Source: Opitutus sp. ER46 (GTDB taxonomy: Bacteria > Verrucomicrobiota > Verrucomicrobiia > Opitutales > Opitutaceae). From it: 64,000 nt of DNA. This document shows, piece after piece, positions 26,064 through 35,098 of this stretch (positions are counted from its first letter, which is position 1; every line of letters starts with the position of its first letter). The notes beneath the pieces are model-generated. The model saw only the letters and a list, made by a program, of their open reading frames with translations. It searched no databases and was not told the origin of the DNA. The DNA lies in the NCBI RefSeq assembly GCF_003054705.1, contig NZ_QAYX01000025.1, positions 372,001 to 436,000 of the forward strand. Direction: 5' to 3'. The position numbers were made by a program, and so were the translations under genes.

Positions 26064-26963
26064 ATGGCGCGTAGAATCAGTTTCCTCAATTACAAGGGCG
26101 GTGTTGGCAAAACGTCGCTGATCGTAAACACCGCCGCGGCCCTCGTGAAACTGGGCCAGCGGGTGCTGTTGTGCGACTTCGACACGCAGTCCAACGCGAG
26201 CATCTGGCTGATGAAGCTCGACCGCTGGAACAAGATCAACGCCCAGGGCGTGGGCGCGGTGTATTCGATCTTCGATCCCGGCACGGCGCGCGTGAAGGAC
26301 CTCGTGCTCAAGGACGTCGTGCAGGGCAAGGCCGGCGAGCTGCTGCTGCCGGGCTTGGACCTCGTCCCGACGACGTTCAACCTCGTGGACTTGGAGAACG
26401 AGTACAACGGCGACCCCAGCCGCCCGCCGTTCCTCGTGTTCTACGACCAGCTCCGGGAGATCGAGGCGAACTACGACTTCATCCTCTTCGACTGCCCGCC
26501 GAACATCCTGCGCGCTTCGCAGTGCGGCGTGTTCGCGAGCAACGAACTCTACGTGCCGGCCAATCCCGACGCGCTCAGCCTGATCGGGTTCACGCTGCTG
26601 GTGGAAAAGCTGCAGAAGTTCCACCAGCTCTCGGCCAGCTTCCGCCAGGCGGCCATGGGGCCGGCGGCGCAGGTGTACGGGATCGTGTTCAACGCGATCA
26701 AGACCGGCGTCGACATCGAGGTGCCGAAGATGCGAATGCAGCTTCGGTTAAACCAGTTTCGTTCGGCCAAGCGCGTCGCGGCGCGGGCAAAGATCTTCGA
26801 CGCCCAGATCCGCGATGCGATGGTCGTGCGCCGGGCAGTGGCACTCGGGCTACCGGTTTCGCTCGTGAGCGCCGACGCCGAAGGCAACGCGAGCGGCGAC
26901 AACGTCGTGAATGACTACCGCAAGTTTGCGACCGAGCTGATCCAGCACGCCCCGACACCCTAG
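26064..26963 (+). CDS. ParA-family ATPase
   Basis: A 299-aa ParA/Soj-type ATPase. The deviant Walker A is YKGGVGKTSLIVN at the N-terminus; Walker A' (LLCDFDTQSNAS) and Walker B (FILFDCPPN) follow. ParA-type proteins move DNA, chemoreceptors or other cargo along the nucleoid. No parB or centromere-like repeat lies nearby; instead two unrecognised genes follow on the same strand, which may encode partner and cargo. The gene is divergent from the Gre-like gene with 113 bp between starts. Confidence 0.93.
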   Translation: MARRISFLNYKGGVGKTSLIVNTAAALVKLGQRVLLCDFDTQSNASIWLMKLDRWNKINAQGVGAVYSIFDPGTARVKDLVLKDVVQGKAGELLLPGLDLVPTTFNLVDLENEYNGDPSRPPFLVFYDQLREIEANYDFILFDCPPNILRASQCGVFASNELYVPANPDALSLIGFTLLVEKLQKFHQLSASFRQAAMGPAAQVYGIVFNAIKTGVDIEVPKMRMQLRLNQFRSAKRVAARAKIFDAQIRDAMVVRRAVALGLPVSLVSADAEGNASGDNVVNDYRKFATELIQHAPTP

Positions 26964-26993
26964 CCGGCGCCGCGGGTGCGGCTCCCTCCCAAG

Positions 26994-27842
26994 ATGAAAT
27001 CCACCGCCAAAGACTGGGACCAGATTCGCCACGCGTTCAGCACGTCGATCATGGTCGACACCTCGCTCGCGAGCCTCGCGCAGAACCTCGACGGCGTGGA
27101 GTGGCCGATCAAGGGGGCCGATGAAACCCCGGCCAAGTACATCGACCTCGCTTTCGAGGAGGTCGTGGAGCTGCTGCAGCTCAAGGGCCAGCCGGAGGAG
27201 CGGATCGACACCCTGATCGAGATCCTGCGCGAGACGCAGGCCTTCGACGATCCGTTTGGCGACATGGTGGAGCAGACTGAGGTCGCGGCGGAGCGGGACA
27301 ACGTGCTCCTGAAGAACCTGGCCAAGCTGGGCATCCCCGAGAACTTCCCGATCGTGCTCACCGGCCTCGAACCGGGAACGCTTGAGTTCTGCCGGCTCGA
27401 GAAACTCGCGACGCTCGGCGAGTTCGCCGTGTTTGCCCAGGGCATGGCGCAGACGGTCATCGTGGGCGGTGATTTCCGAAAGCTGCTCAACGCCCTCTCG
27501 CACGTGGACGAGGCGTCGCTCGCCACCGTCCTGCCCTTCCGTCCCGGCACCAAGGGCCTGCACCTCGTCGAGGCGCTGGCGCAGGTGGCGAACGCCCCGG
27601 ATGCGGCGGCGCGCGTGGAGGTGGCCGTGACGTGGTTCGTCGACGAGCTTGGCGCTATCGAGCGCGACCTGGCGGCGGGCGGCTCGCTGGAGCGGCATTT
27701 CGTGGTGCTCGGCAATCCCGTGCTGGAACAGCGGGCCGCGGCACTGCTGCGACCCCATCTGCGGACCCCGGCGAAGGTACCGGAGTCGGCCGCCGCCCCC
27801 GCCAAAAAATCGGGTTGGTTCGGCTGGCTGTTCGGCCGGTAA
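26994..27842 (+). CDS. Unrecognised protein in the ParA gene cluster
   Basis: A 282-aa soluble, acidic, mostly helical protein, starting 30 nt after parA. It has no signal peptide. The C-terminus is a flexible Ala/Pro/Lys segment ending in an aromatic patch, KKSGWFGWLFGR, which looks like a short membrane- or partner-binding tail. I do not recognise a family. The ATG at 26994 follows a purine-rich stretch. Co-transcription with the ATPase suggests a joint role. Confidence 0.8.
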   Translation: MKSTAKDWDQIRHAFSTSIMVDTSLASLAQNLDGVEWPIKGADETPAKYIDLAFEEVVELLQLKGQPEERIDTLIEILRETQAFDDPFGDMVEQTEVAAERDNVLLKNLAKLGIPENFPIVLTGLEPGTLEFCRLEKLATLGEFAVFAQGMAQTVIVGGDFRKLLNALSHVDEASLATVLPFRPGTKGLHLVEALAQVANAPDAAARVEVAVTWFVDELGAIERDLAAGGSLERHFVVLGNPVLEQRAAALLRPHLRTPAKVPESAAAPAKKSGWFGWLFGR

Positions 27843-27863
27843 GGAACCAGCTTGCCGGGCGCC

Positions 27864-28589
27864 ATGGACGAAACGCCGCGTCAACCCCCGCCGCCGCCGC
27901 CGAGTTTTCCGCCGCCGGCGCCGAGACCGGTCCGCCCCGGGCCCGCGTTGGCGTTGCCGCGTCGCCGGGCGGCGCTGCGGTCTCCCCTTGAGGTTTCGGA
28001 GGCTTCGGCCGTCACCCGCGAATCCATCCGGGCGTTCGTCTCTGCCACCCGGGCGCCGTTTACGGGCCAGCCGGCGCCGGAGGACACCGCCCGCATTGCG
28101 GAACTCGAGCGTTCGCTGCGCCAGCTTGAGCTGCTGCTGGCCGACCGCGAACGGGTGGTCGAGGAATCCGAGGCCCGGCTCAATGAACGCGAACGCGATA
28201 TCGCTGAGATGGAGGCTTTGCTGATCGCGCGCCAGCAGGTGATCGCCTCCACCCGGCAGCCAGCCCCGGCCGGGCAACCGGTTTCGGCCGAGCAGAAAGC
28301 CGCCCTCGAGCGGCTGCGCGCGGAACTCGAGCGCCAGGCGGCGAGTGTCGAGGAAGCGCGACGGGCCTTGCGCGAGCGCGAGGAATTCCTCGAAGCGAGC
28401 GAAACCAAGCTTTTTGAGAAGGTGCAGGCGCAGCAGGAAAAGGAAATCGAACTGGAGCAGCGCGAGGAGGATCTCCGCGCCCGCGAACGGCGGGTGCGGG
28501 AGCGCGAGGCGGCCGTCGATCCGGCGGCTGCCGCGGCGCTGCAGGCCGAGGACCAAGCCGCGAAACAGCGGGACGAGTTCAAGGAGTAG
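27864..28589 (+). CDS. Coiled-coil protein in the ParA gene cluster
   Basis: A 241-aa protein with a proline-rich N-terminus (about 1-35) and a long, strongly charged coiled coil from about residue 70 to the end (repeating LEERE / ARERRVREREA patterns). There is no membrane segment. It starts 21 nt after the preceding gene, so the three genes form an operon. Coiled-coil partners of ParA-like ATPases are known as adaptors in polarity systems; this role is inferred from context only. Confidence 0.75.
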   Translation: MDETPRQPPPPPPSFPPPAPRPVRPGPALALPRRRAALRSPLEVSEASAVTRESIRAFVSATRAPFTGQPAPEDTARIAELERSLRQLELLLADRERVVEESEARLNERERDIAEMEALLIARQQVIASTRQPAPAGQPVSAEQKAALERLRAELERQAASVEEARRALREREEFLEASETKLFEKVQAQQEKEIELEQREEDLRARERRVREREAAVDPAAAAALQAEDQAAKQRDEFKE

Positions 28590-28901
28590 CGCCGCGAAAC
28601 GCGGCCAGATCCCGCCCTCCCCGCCGCCGGCCCCCGCCGGTACCTCTTTCTGGCGGACGGACCGGCCCGTCTGCGCAAGCGAGCTTGCCGCCAATGGGCG
28701 GCAACACGCCTGTGGCGACCGGCACGCGCACCCGCATCGGACGCGGCTTCCCGGTCATTCAAAACTGGCTTCCGGAGCCGCGCCGCCTGGGTGGGGATAA
28801 GCCGGCGGCGGGCCAAACTCTCTCGTTGACGACCGCGGGGGCGCCCACGAACTTTCATGCAACATTCGCTTACCACCGCCGTCCCAGTTGGCGCTTACCG
28901 C
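28590..28901. other. Noncoding gap before the outer-membrane protein gene
   Basis: 312 bp without a supportable gene. It contains one clear hairpin, TTGCCGCC-AATG-GGCGGCAA at 28685-28704, which could end the ParA operon but has no T-run, and a TTGACG hexamer at about 28827 that might be a -35 box, with no good -10 after it. Confidence 0.5.
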
Positions 28902-30152
28902 ATGAAATATCTCCGCTTCGCCCTGCTTGCTGCCGTGTCCGCATTTTCCGTTGCCCGCGCGCAAGAATCGGACGAACAGCGCCAGCGGCCCCCGACCGAG
29001 ATCCCCGATTTCAGCAATCTCGACGAGTACATCTACGAACCCAAGAGCTCCGTCCGGCTCGGCTTCCGATCCCTCGGCGGCGTGACCGCGAGCTTCTCCG
29101 GCACCGGCTCCATCCAGACCCCGGAAGACTTCAACCAGGACCTTACCCGGACCGACATCACCCGCAGCTATCACGACGGCACCGTCTCGCCCGACGCCCG
29201 GACGACTGCGCGGCTCGATGATTACGGCAATCCGATGATCGATCCGCACACCGGCAATACCATCTCCGACCCGATTGCGCCGGATGGGAAGACGAACACC
29301 TGGAACTACTCGGACTCGCGGCAGGTGGACTCCGACCACACGGCCCCCGGCTACATCGCCTTTCACTCGTACTCCGCTGAAGTCACCGACCAGGCGGTGC
29401 GCAGCCAGAAGAGCCGCACCACCAACGGGCTGGACCTCATGGTTGCCCGCGACATGGGCAAGCTGCTCAAAGGACGCGTCTCCTGGAACCTCATCGGTGG
29501 TATTTCGGTGAACGACATCTCGGCCCGGAAGATCGATACGGTCGCCGGCACGATTCAGGAAATCGCCGACCACTACTCACTTTTTGGCCGGAATCCGCCC
29601 GATGCGCCGTACGAAGCGCCGAGTTCGAGCACCACTACGAGCGGTACCTCCGGGACGTCCGTCACGGTCGATAGTTCGGTGCTGATCAGCCAGATCCCGC
29701 TCTTTCGCCAGATTCGGGATGTCGCCGCCGGCTCGGGTGACTCGATGATCATTCGCAATAACTGGAAGGTGAAAGGCGCGTACTACACTTTCCGTGGGGG
29801 CGCCGAAGTCTGGATTCCGATCACTTCGCGTCTGCGGCTGAACCTTACGCTCGCCGCGGCGATCATCTACTCGGGCACCAACTACACGGTCATCCAGTCG
29901 CTCACGCCGGAGATCGGCTCCGACATCATCGAGACCGACACCAGCGACGCCTACAAGCTGCTCCCCGGCTACTACGCCGACGCCAGCCTGCAGTTCGACC
30001 TGACCGAGAAGACGGGTTTCTTCGCCGGCGTGATCTACCAGTCGGCCGGATCGTACACGCAGACGATCGACAGCGATACCGCGCACTATTCGACCAAGGT
30101 TGATTTCAAGAACCTGAACGGCATGCGCGCCGGTATGTCGGTGCGCTTCTGA
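28902..30152 (+). CDS. Exported outer-membrane barrel-like protein
   Basis: A 416-aa protein with a signal peptide (KYLRFALLAAVSAFSVARAQE). The mature part has a polar, low-hydrophobicity N-terminal domain and a C-terminal half with amphipathic beta strands (YYTFRGGAEVWIPITSRLRLNLTLAAAIIYSG...) and a terminal Phe (MSVRF), the usual signal for BAM-dependent insertion. I do not recognise a named family. It stands alone, followed by a hairpin. ATG at 28902 is chosen over 28857 because it starts the signal peptide. Confidence 0.75.
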   Translation: MKYLRFALLAAVSAFSVARAQESDEQRQRPPTEIPDFSNLDEYIYEPKSSVRLGFRSLGGVTASFSGTGSIQTPEDFNQDLTRTDITRSYHDGTVSPDARTTARLDDYGNPMIDPHTGNTISDPIAPDGKTNTWNYSDSRQVDSDHTAPGYIAFHSYSAEVTDQAVRSQKSRTTNGLDLMVARDMGKLLKGRVSWNLIGGISVNDISARKIDTVAGTIQEIADHYSLFGRNPPDAPYEAPSSSTTTSGTSGTSVTVDSSVLISQIPLFRQIRDVAAGSGDSMIIRNNWKVKGAYYTFRGGAEVWIPITSRLRLNLTLAAAIIYSGTNYTVIQSLTPEIGSDIIETDTSDAYKLLPGYYADASLQFDLTEKTGFFAGVIYQSAGSYTQTIDSDTAHYSTKVDFKNLNGMRAGMSVRF

Positions 30153-30175
30153 GGAAATCGCGTTCGCGATTTCCT
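30152..30175 (+). terminator. Hairpin directly at the stop codon
   Basis: A perfect 11-bp stem AGGAAATCGCG / CGCGATTTCCT with a 2-nt loop, beginning at the last base of the stop codon. There is no T-run, so it may act with Rho or as an mRNA 3' stabiliser. A second smaller stem (GCCCGCG / CGCGGGC) lies about 20 nt downstream. Confidence 0.5.
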
Positions 30176-30406
30176 AAAGGGGAGAGCTGAAAGCCCGCGG
30201 CATTGGCGCGGGCCTCCGTAATCTGTGACCACTGTGCCGCGGGCGCTGCACGGTTCTGGCGCTTTGGCCTAACCTCGATGTCACGGTGGCGTCTGCGCGC
30301 ACGCGTAACGGCGGCTCCGAGCGTGCGCGTACGGGCCATCCTCGCGCTCAGCCCATGCCCGCCCGTGACGCTCGATAGTGGGGCCTCTCGTTCGCCACTT
30401 TCACTC
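30176..30406. other. Noncoding gap between convergent genes
   Basis: 231 bp between the barrel-like gene and the end of the subtilisin-like gene. It contains GC-rich inverted repeats, and I see no gene in it. Confidence 0.5.
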
Positions 30407-33400
30407 TCACTCTCCGACCTCGTACACCTCCACCAGCGCGATGCCGGCGGTGTTGTTCACGCCGGAGATCTGGACGGTGTAGGTGCCGGGGGCGAGGGTT
30501 ACGATGAGCGCGGCGTCCTTGCTGCCGGTCTTCAACGGGAAGGCATACGTCTTGGCGAATGCTTCCTGCAGCGCGACGGAGCCGTCCCAGTCGTCGTTGC
30601 TGTACGAGGGCGTGGAGTCGCCAAGGCGGAAGATGTCCAGCTTCGGGTTGGCCAGCGCCTCGGCGGCGGAGAGCGAGCCGTTGACGACGAGTTGGGGACC
30701 GGCGCCGCGGATCAGAAGCTTCTTCGGCATATTGCCGGAGATGGCGAAACCCGCGGTCAGCACGCCGGCGCTGCCTCCCACCTGCGCCCGGGCGGACAGG
30801 TTGTAGAGCCAGGCGGCGGTGCCGACGGTCGCGGACTCCAGGTCGTAGATCTCGGCGAGGGCGGAGCCGTTCGTGCCGCTGGCGCTTGTGACCTGCATCG
30901 TGAACGTGCCGGGCGAGTTGGCGGAGAGGTCGACGAGCGCCGCGCTGTCGAGCGAGTCCGCGGCGAGGCCGAACGCCCCCATCTTTTCGAACGCCGCGCT
31001 TAACGCGGAGCCGCCACCCCAGACTTGGTTGTGTGCGACCGCCACGCCGGCGGGGAAGGTGAGGACGTCCAACACGGGGTCGCCGATCGCGTCGGTGACG
31101 AGGAACGGGTAGGGCCGCACGCTGGGTCCGATGCCGCGGATTAGGAGCGGCTTGCTGCCGGTGCCGGAGATCGTGAAGCCGGCGATGAGCGTCTGGCTGC
31201 CGCGGCCCGTCTTGGTGAGAATGGACAAATTGGTGAGCCGGCCTGGACGCGGGGCTTCGACCGAGATCGAGATCGACGTACTGGTGACGGTCGTCTGGCC
31301 GTTCGCGATGGTCACCTGATAGATCCCGGTGTCGCCGGAAGTCGCGGCGGCGACCGAGTAGGTCGAGCCCGTCGCGCCGGCGATCGCGTTGCCGTTCTTG
31401 TACCACTGGTACGTCAGCGCGGCCTGGCTGACGGCGGTGACGCTGAGCGAGAACGGCTGGCCGAGCACCGCTGTGGGGGCGGTCGGCTGGGCAGTGATTG
31501 CGATGGCCTCGACGAGCGCGCGCCCGGTGCGGCGGGCGTTGTGCCGGTATTGCGGCCAGGGGCCGGCTGCCGGCGAGGCGCCGACGTCGATCACGTAAAA
31601 GCGCTGGTCATTGCTGCCCACGTAGAGCCGGCCGTTGGCGAGCGCGGGCGCGGAGCGCACGGTTCCGCAGGTCGAGTAGGTCCGTTGCAGGGTGCCGTTG
31701 GGGTTCAGGACGTAGAGCTTGTTGTCGTAGGCGCCGATATAGATCCGGCCATCGGCATCCACGGCGGGCGAACTGGCCCGCACTTCGCCCTCCAGGGCGT
31801 AGGTCCAGCGGACCGTCCCGGTGGCGGTGTCGCGCGCGTAGAGGGTCGCGTTGTAGTCGGCGTAATAGAGCGTCCCGCCGTCGGGGCTGAGCGCGACGCT
31901 GGAGCTGATGTTGCCGGGGGAGTCGACGTGCCAGAGCTCGGTGCCGCTGGCGTTCACGCCGTACACCCGCCCGTACAGCGTCGTGAAATAGACGTTGCCG
32001 GCGGCGTCGATGGCCGGCGCACCGTACACGCCGGACGACGTGGCGAATCGCCACTTCAGCGAGCCGGTGGGTTTGAGCGCGTACAGGTACCGGTCGTTAT
32101 CGTCGGAGCCCTGGTAGATGGTCCCGTCGGCGCCGACCACCGGGTTGCCGTAGAAGCCGGAGGCGGTCGCGTTGACGTTGTAGCGCCAGCGCTCGTTGCC
32201 GGTCGCGGGGTCCAGGGCGTACAGGAAACCGTCGGCCACCCGGGTGTAGATCGTGCCGTCGGCGCCGATCGCGGGGCTGCTCGAGGCCGGGCCGGAGTAC
32301 GTGTTGCTCCACTTCAACGAGCCGGTGGCGGTGAAGGCGTAGAATTTCCCGTCGTTCGAGCCGATGTACACGCTGCCGTCGGCGCCGATCGCGGGCGAGC
32401 AGGTGTCGATCAACCCGCCCGTGGCGTACGTCCACTTCAGTGAGCCGTCGGCGTTGTAGGCGTACACGGATTTGTCGGTGCTGCCGAAGTACACGGAGCC
32501 ATCGTCGGCAACCGCGGGCGAACCGGTGATCGCGTCGCCGGCTCCCGCCTGCCACTCCGAGTCGGTGATGTTCAGGGTGAACGTGCCGACGGTCGTGGCA
32601 CTCTTGGAGTCGACCGCGATGAGGTAGGTCGTGCCGGCGGTGGCCGTGAACGTGCACACGGCCGCGGTGCCGAAGCTGCTCAGGTTATCGTTGGTGGCGA
32701 CCGCGGCGAGCGACGCCAGGGTGCTGCCGGTGTACACGCCGAGGATCGGGTCGAACTCGGCGCTCACGGCGCCGATCTGGTAGCGCCGCGACTGCGGGGC
32801 GGTCCAGCGGTACCACAGCGAGGTGCCGCCGGCGTTGCTGACGATGCGCGGCTCGTTCACTTCGCGGCTGCAGTTGGCGTTGGTGGCGGTGACGTGCGTG
32901 CTCGCGCCGGAGAGCGTGACCGGGCTCGCGAAGGCGTCGTTGGCCGGGATGGTGCCGATGCTGAGCAGCGTGAGGCCGGTGGCGCCGCTCTTGCCGCCGA
33001 CCGCGATCTGGTAGGTCGTGCCCGCGGTGGCGGAGAAGGTGATCCGGCTGGTGGTGCCGGAGGAGTCGTTGTCGTTGGAGGCAACCGCCGTCAGCGCGTC
33101 GACGCTGGTGCCCGTGTAGAGGGCGAGGACGGTGTCGTAGGCGCTGCCGCTGGTGCTGACGCTGACCGTGCCGCTCGCCGGGGCCTTCCATTCCCACCAG
33201 AGTGTGGCGCTGGCGGCGAAGCCGGCGTGGGCGGGCTCGTTCGCCTCGGCGGTGGCGCCGGCATTGTTGCTGCGGATGACGAGGTTGGTGTTGGTGAAGC
33301 TCGGACGGCTGGCGAAGGCGTCGTTGAACGGCAGGTTCGAGGTCGTCGTGAGCGCGTTGTACAGGTTGAGCCGGGCGCCGGTCTGGGAGCGGCTGGCGAA

Positions 33401-34681
33401 ACGCGTGCCTCGCTCGGCGCCGCGCAGGAGCCGGTTGATCGACTGGCGGTAGGTATCGGACGGGAACTGCGCCTTCAGCAGCGCGAGCGCGCCGGCGACG
33501 TGCGGCGTGGCCATCGAGGTGCCGCTCTTCGTGGCGGTGCCGCTGTTGTTGGCGTAGTTGAGCGACAGGATTTCCTCGCCGGGCGCATAGAGGTCCACGG
33601 CGGCGCCGTAGTTGGAAAACGTGGAGACCTCGTCGCGCCGGTTGGAGGCGCCGACGGTCACGATGTTGTCGAGCGCGAAACTGGCGGGATAGAAGCGGGC
33701 GACATCCATGTCGGCGCCGGCGTTGCCCGCCGCCGCGACGAAGATGATGCCGGCGTTGCGCGCGGCGGTGATCGAGGCGAGCTCGGTGGCGGAGTACGTG
33801 GTGCTGGCGTCGCCGCCGTAGCTGGCGTTGATGATGTGCGCGCCGTGGCTGATCGCGTAGTTCACGCCGGCGGCGATCTCGGAGATCGAGCCCTTGGCGC
33901 CGGCGGGGAAGACCTTCACGGCCATGAGCTTCACCTTCCACGCGACGCCGGTGACGCCGAACGCGTTGTTGCCGACGGCGCCGATGGTACCGGCCACGTG
34001 GGTGCCATGGCCGTCGTCGTCGGTCGGGTCGCCGCTGACGGCGCGGCCGGCCCCGCCGACGAAGTTGGCGCCGTGCAGGTCGCTGATCGTGGGCGACGGG
34101 TTGGTCCAGAGATTCCCGGCAATGTCCTGGTGCGTGAGGTTCACCCCGGTGTCGACCACGGCGACGATGATGTCGGGGGCGTCGTGCCGGATGTCCCAGG
34201 CGAGTGGGGCGTCGATGTCGGCGCCGGCGACGCCGTTCGAATCGCCATTGTTGTTCATACCCCAGAGCGAGCCGTCGGTGTAGCGCGGGTCGTTGGGCGT
34301 CGTCGCCTGGAGCGAGCGCAGGTAATCGGGCTCGACGAACTCATAGCGGCCGGTGGCCTGGAGCCGCGCAATGGTGACCGTCGGGTCCTCGCCGGCCGTG
34401 ACCTCGATCACGCGCAACTCGCCGAGTCGGTTGAGTTTGGTGCGTACGCGCACGCCTTCGGCGGCCTCCTCGCTGTCGGCGACCGCCAGGTGGGTGGCCT
34501 TGGGACGCGCCAGGATGACGTCGTCGCGGAACCCTTGCTTGAGTTCCTTGGCGGTGAAGCGTGGCGAGGTTCCGGGGGTGGTCGTGGCGCCGTAGCCGAA
34601 CGCGGCGAGGGCGAGCACGAGGAAGCAGGACAGCGTGGCTTTCAAGCGGAGCCGAGGCTTGCGAGGGCTCACGGCGGACAC
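30407..34681 (-). CDS. Very large secreted subtilisin-like (S8) protease with beta-propeller, Ig-like and C-terminal repeats
   Basis: A 1424-aa exoprotein (from GTG at 34681; a longer frame begins with TTG at 34723 and has no ATG). Order: signal peptide (about 13-32); S8 peptidase domain with triad D177 (VVDTGVN), H225 (DGHGTHVAG) and S389 (GTSMATPH); two PPC-like beta domains (about 455-690); a PQQ-type propeller of about eight blades (about 705-1040; repeated YIGSNDGKFYAF-like units); one Ig-like domain (about 1058-1140); and two related C-terminal modules (LLIRGIGPS / LLIRGAGPQ), a type frequent in Opitutaceae exoproteins. It probably degrades extracellular protein or polysaccharide-bound protein. 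Confidence 0.9.
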   Translation of the reverse strand: MSAVSPRKPRLRLKATLSCFLVLALAAFGYGATTTPGTSPRFTAKELKQGFRDDVILARPKATHLAVADSEEAAEGVRVRTKLNRLGELRVIEVTAGEDPTVTIARLQATGRYEFVEPDYLRSLQATTPNDPRYTDGSLWGMNNNGDSNGVAGADIDAPLAWDIRHDAPDIIVAVVDTGVNLTHQDIAGNLWTNPSPTISDLHGANFVGGAGRAVSGDPTDDDGHGTHVAGTIGAVGNNAFGVTGVAWKVKLMAVKVFPAGAKGSISEIAAGVNYAISHGAHIINASYGGDASTTYSATELASITAARNAGIIFVAAAGNAGADMDVARFYPASFALDNIVTVGASNRRDEVSTFSNYGAAVDLYAPGEEILSLNYANNSGTATKSGTSMATPHVAGALALLKAQFPSDTYRQSINRLLRGAERGTRFASRSQTGARLNLYNALTTTSNLPFNDAFASRPSFTNTNLVIRSNNAGATAEANEPAHAGFAASATLWWEWKAPASGTVSVSTSGSAYDTVLALYTGTSVDALTAVASNDNDSSGTTSRITFSATAGTTYQIAVGGKSGATGLTLLSIGTIPANDAFASPVTLSGASTHVTATNANCSREVNEPRIVSNAGGTSLWYRWTAPQSRRYQIGAVSAEFDPILGVYTGSTLASLAAVATNDNLSSFGTAAVCTFTATAGTTYLIAVDSKSATTVGTFTLNITDSEWQAGAGDAITGSPAVADDGSVYFGSTDKSVYAYNADGSLKWTYATGGLIDTCSPAIGADGSVYIGSNDGKFYAFTATGSLKWSNTYSGPASSSPAIGADGTIYTRVADGFLYALDPATGNERWRYNVNATASGFYGNPVVGADGTIYQGSDDNDRYLYALKPTGSLKWRFATSSGVYGAPAIDAAGNVYFTTLYGRVYGVNASGTELWHVDSPGNISSSVALSPDGGTLYYADYNATLYARDTATGTVRWTYALEGEVRASSPAVDADGRIYIGAYDNKLYVLNPNGTLQRTYSTCGTVRSAPALANGRLYVGSNDQRFYVIDVGASPAAGPWPQYRHNARRTGRALVEAIAITAQPTAPTAVLGQPFSLSVTAVSQAALTYQWYKNGNAIAGATGSTYSVAAATSGDTGIYQVTIANGQTTVTSTSISISVEAPRPGRLTNLSILTKTGRGSQTLIAGFTISGTGSKPLLIRGIGPSVRPYPFLVTDAIGDPVLDVLTFPAGVAVAHNQVWGGGSALSAAFEKMGAFGLAADSLDSAALVDLSANSPGTFTMQVTSASGTNGSALAEIYDLESATVGTAAWLYNLSARAQVGGSAGVLTAGFAISGNMPKKLLIRGAGPQLVVNGSLSAAEALANPKLDIFRLGDSTPSYSNDDWDGSVALQEAFAKTYAFPLKTGSKDAALIVTLAPGTYTVQISGVNNTAGIALVEVYEVGE

Positions 34682-34702
34682 AAGTCGGGGGATGGCCGCC
34701 TC

Positions 34703-34718
34703 GCGGACTTCAGTCCGC
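34703..34718. repeat. Short hairpin GCGGAC-TTCA-GTCCGC
   Basis: A perfect 6-bp inverted repeat with a TTCA loop, just upstream of the S8 protease GTG start. It could fold in the mRNA leader; no second copy was noticed in this window. Confidence 0.6.
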
Positions 34719-34724
34719 CCCAAA

Positions 34725-34768
34725 TCTTTCTCTTACTCTTACTCGTACTCTTTCTCCCTCAATCCCTC
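34725..34768. repeat. Polypyrimidine repeat TCTTTCTCTTACTC... (copy 1)
   Basis: A C/T-rich tract built of CTCTTACTC / CGTACTCTTTCTC units. Related tracts occur at about 34951-34972 and 46444-46484, and as reverse complement at 35051-35077 and 46530-46565. Confidence 0.7.
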
Positions 34769-34784
34769 CGGGCAGGACACGGAG

Positions 34785-34875
34785 GTCACAGAGATGGGAG
34801 GAGGGGCACGGAGGGAAGACGCGCATGGGCTGGTTATCCTCCGTGTCCTCCTCCGGCCTCAGCGAGCTCTGTGAC
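34785..34875. repeat. Inverted repeat with GTCACAGAG / CTCTGTGAC ends
   Basis: Left arm 34785-34814 (GTCACAGAG ... GGAGGAGG, CACGGAGG) pairs with right arm 34838-34875 (CCTCCGTG ... CTCTGTGAC), with an indel inside the arms and a 23-nt loop. It resembles the dispersed CTCTGTG-type intergenic repeats known from Verrucomicrobia genomes. Confidence 0.65.
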
Positions 34876-34980
34876 GAGAACGAGAACGGCCTTCGGAGTG
34901 AAGGTGAGAGTGAAAGTGGGGGACGGAGGCCACGGTGTTGGGGGCGTGGGCCATCTTGCTCTTTCTCTTGATCCGAGTGC

Positions 34981-35050
34981 ATCCCTCAATCCCTCAATCC
35001 CTCAATCCCTCAATCCCTCAATCCCTCAATCCCTCAATCCCTCAATCCCT
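34981..35050. repeat. Perfect 8-bp tandem repeat (ATCCCTCA), 8.75 copies
   Basis: Seventy bases made only of the unit ATCCCTCA, with no substitution. Such an array is expected to change copy number by slippage. It lies about 300 bp upstream of the S8 protease start and about 50 bp past the imuB stop. Confidence 0.95.
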
Positions 35051-35098
35051 TGAGAGAAAGAGGAAGAGTAAGAGGGGCGGCGCGCACGGCGGCGCGCC

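Larger units (their letters stand above)
34682..35098. other. Repeat-rich spacer between imuB and the S8 protease gene
   Basis: 417 bp without a gene. It is packed with repeats: a GCGGAC-TTCA-GTCCGC hairpin, polypyrimidine tracts, an inverted repeat of a CACAGAG/CTCTGTG type, and an 8-bp tandem array. Longer open frames run through it on the + strand but only as repeat-derived sequence. Confidence 0.75.

Noticed and set aside
34981-35050. CRISPR array
   Set aside because: The repeat unit is 8 bp and there are no spacers; it is a simple tandem repeat.
32894-35053. 719-aa + strand frame over the S8 protease
   Set aside because: It is antisense to the protease triad region and ends in the ATCCCTCA array; no domain features.
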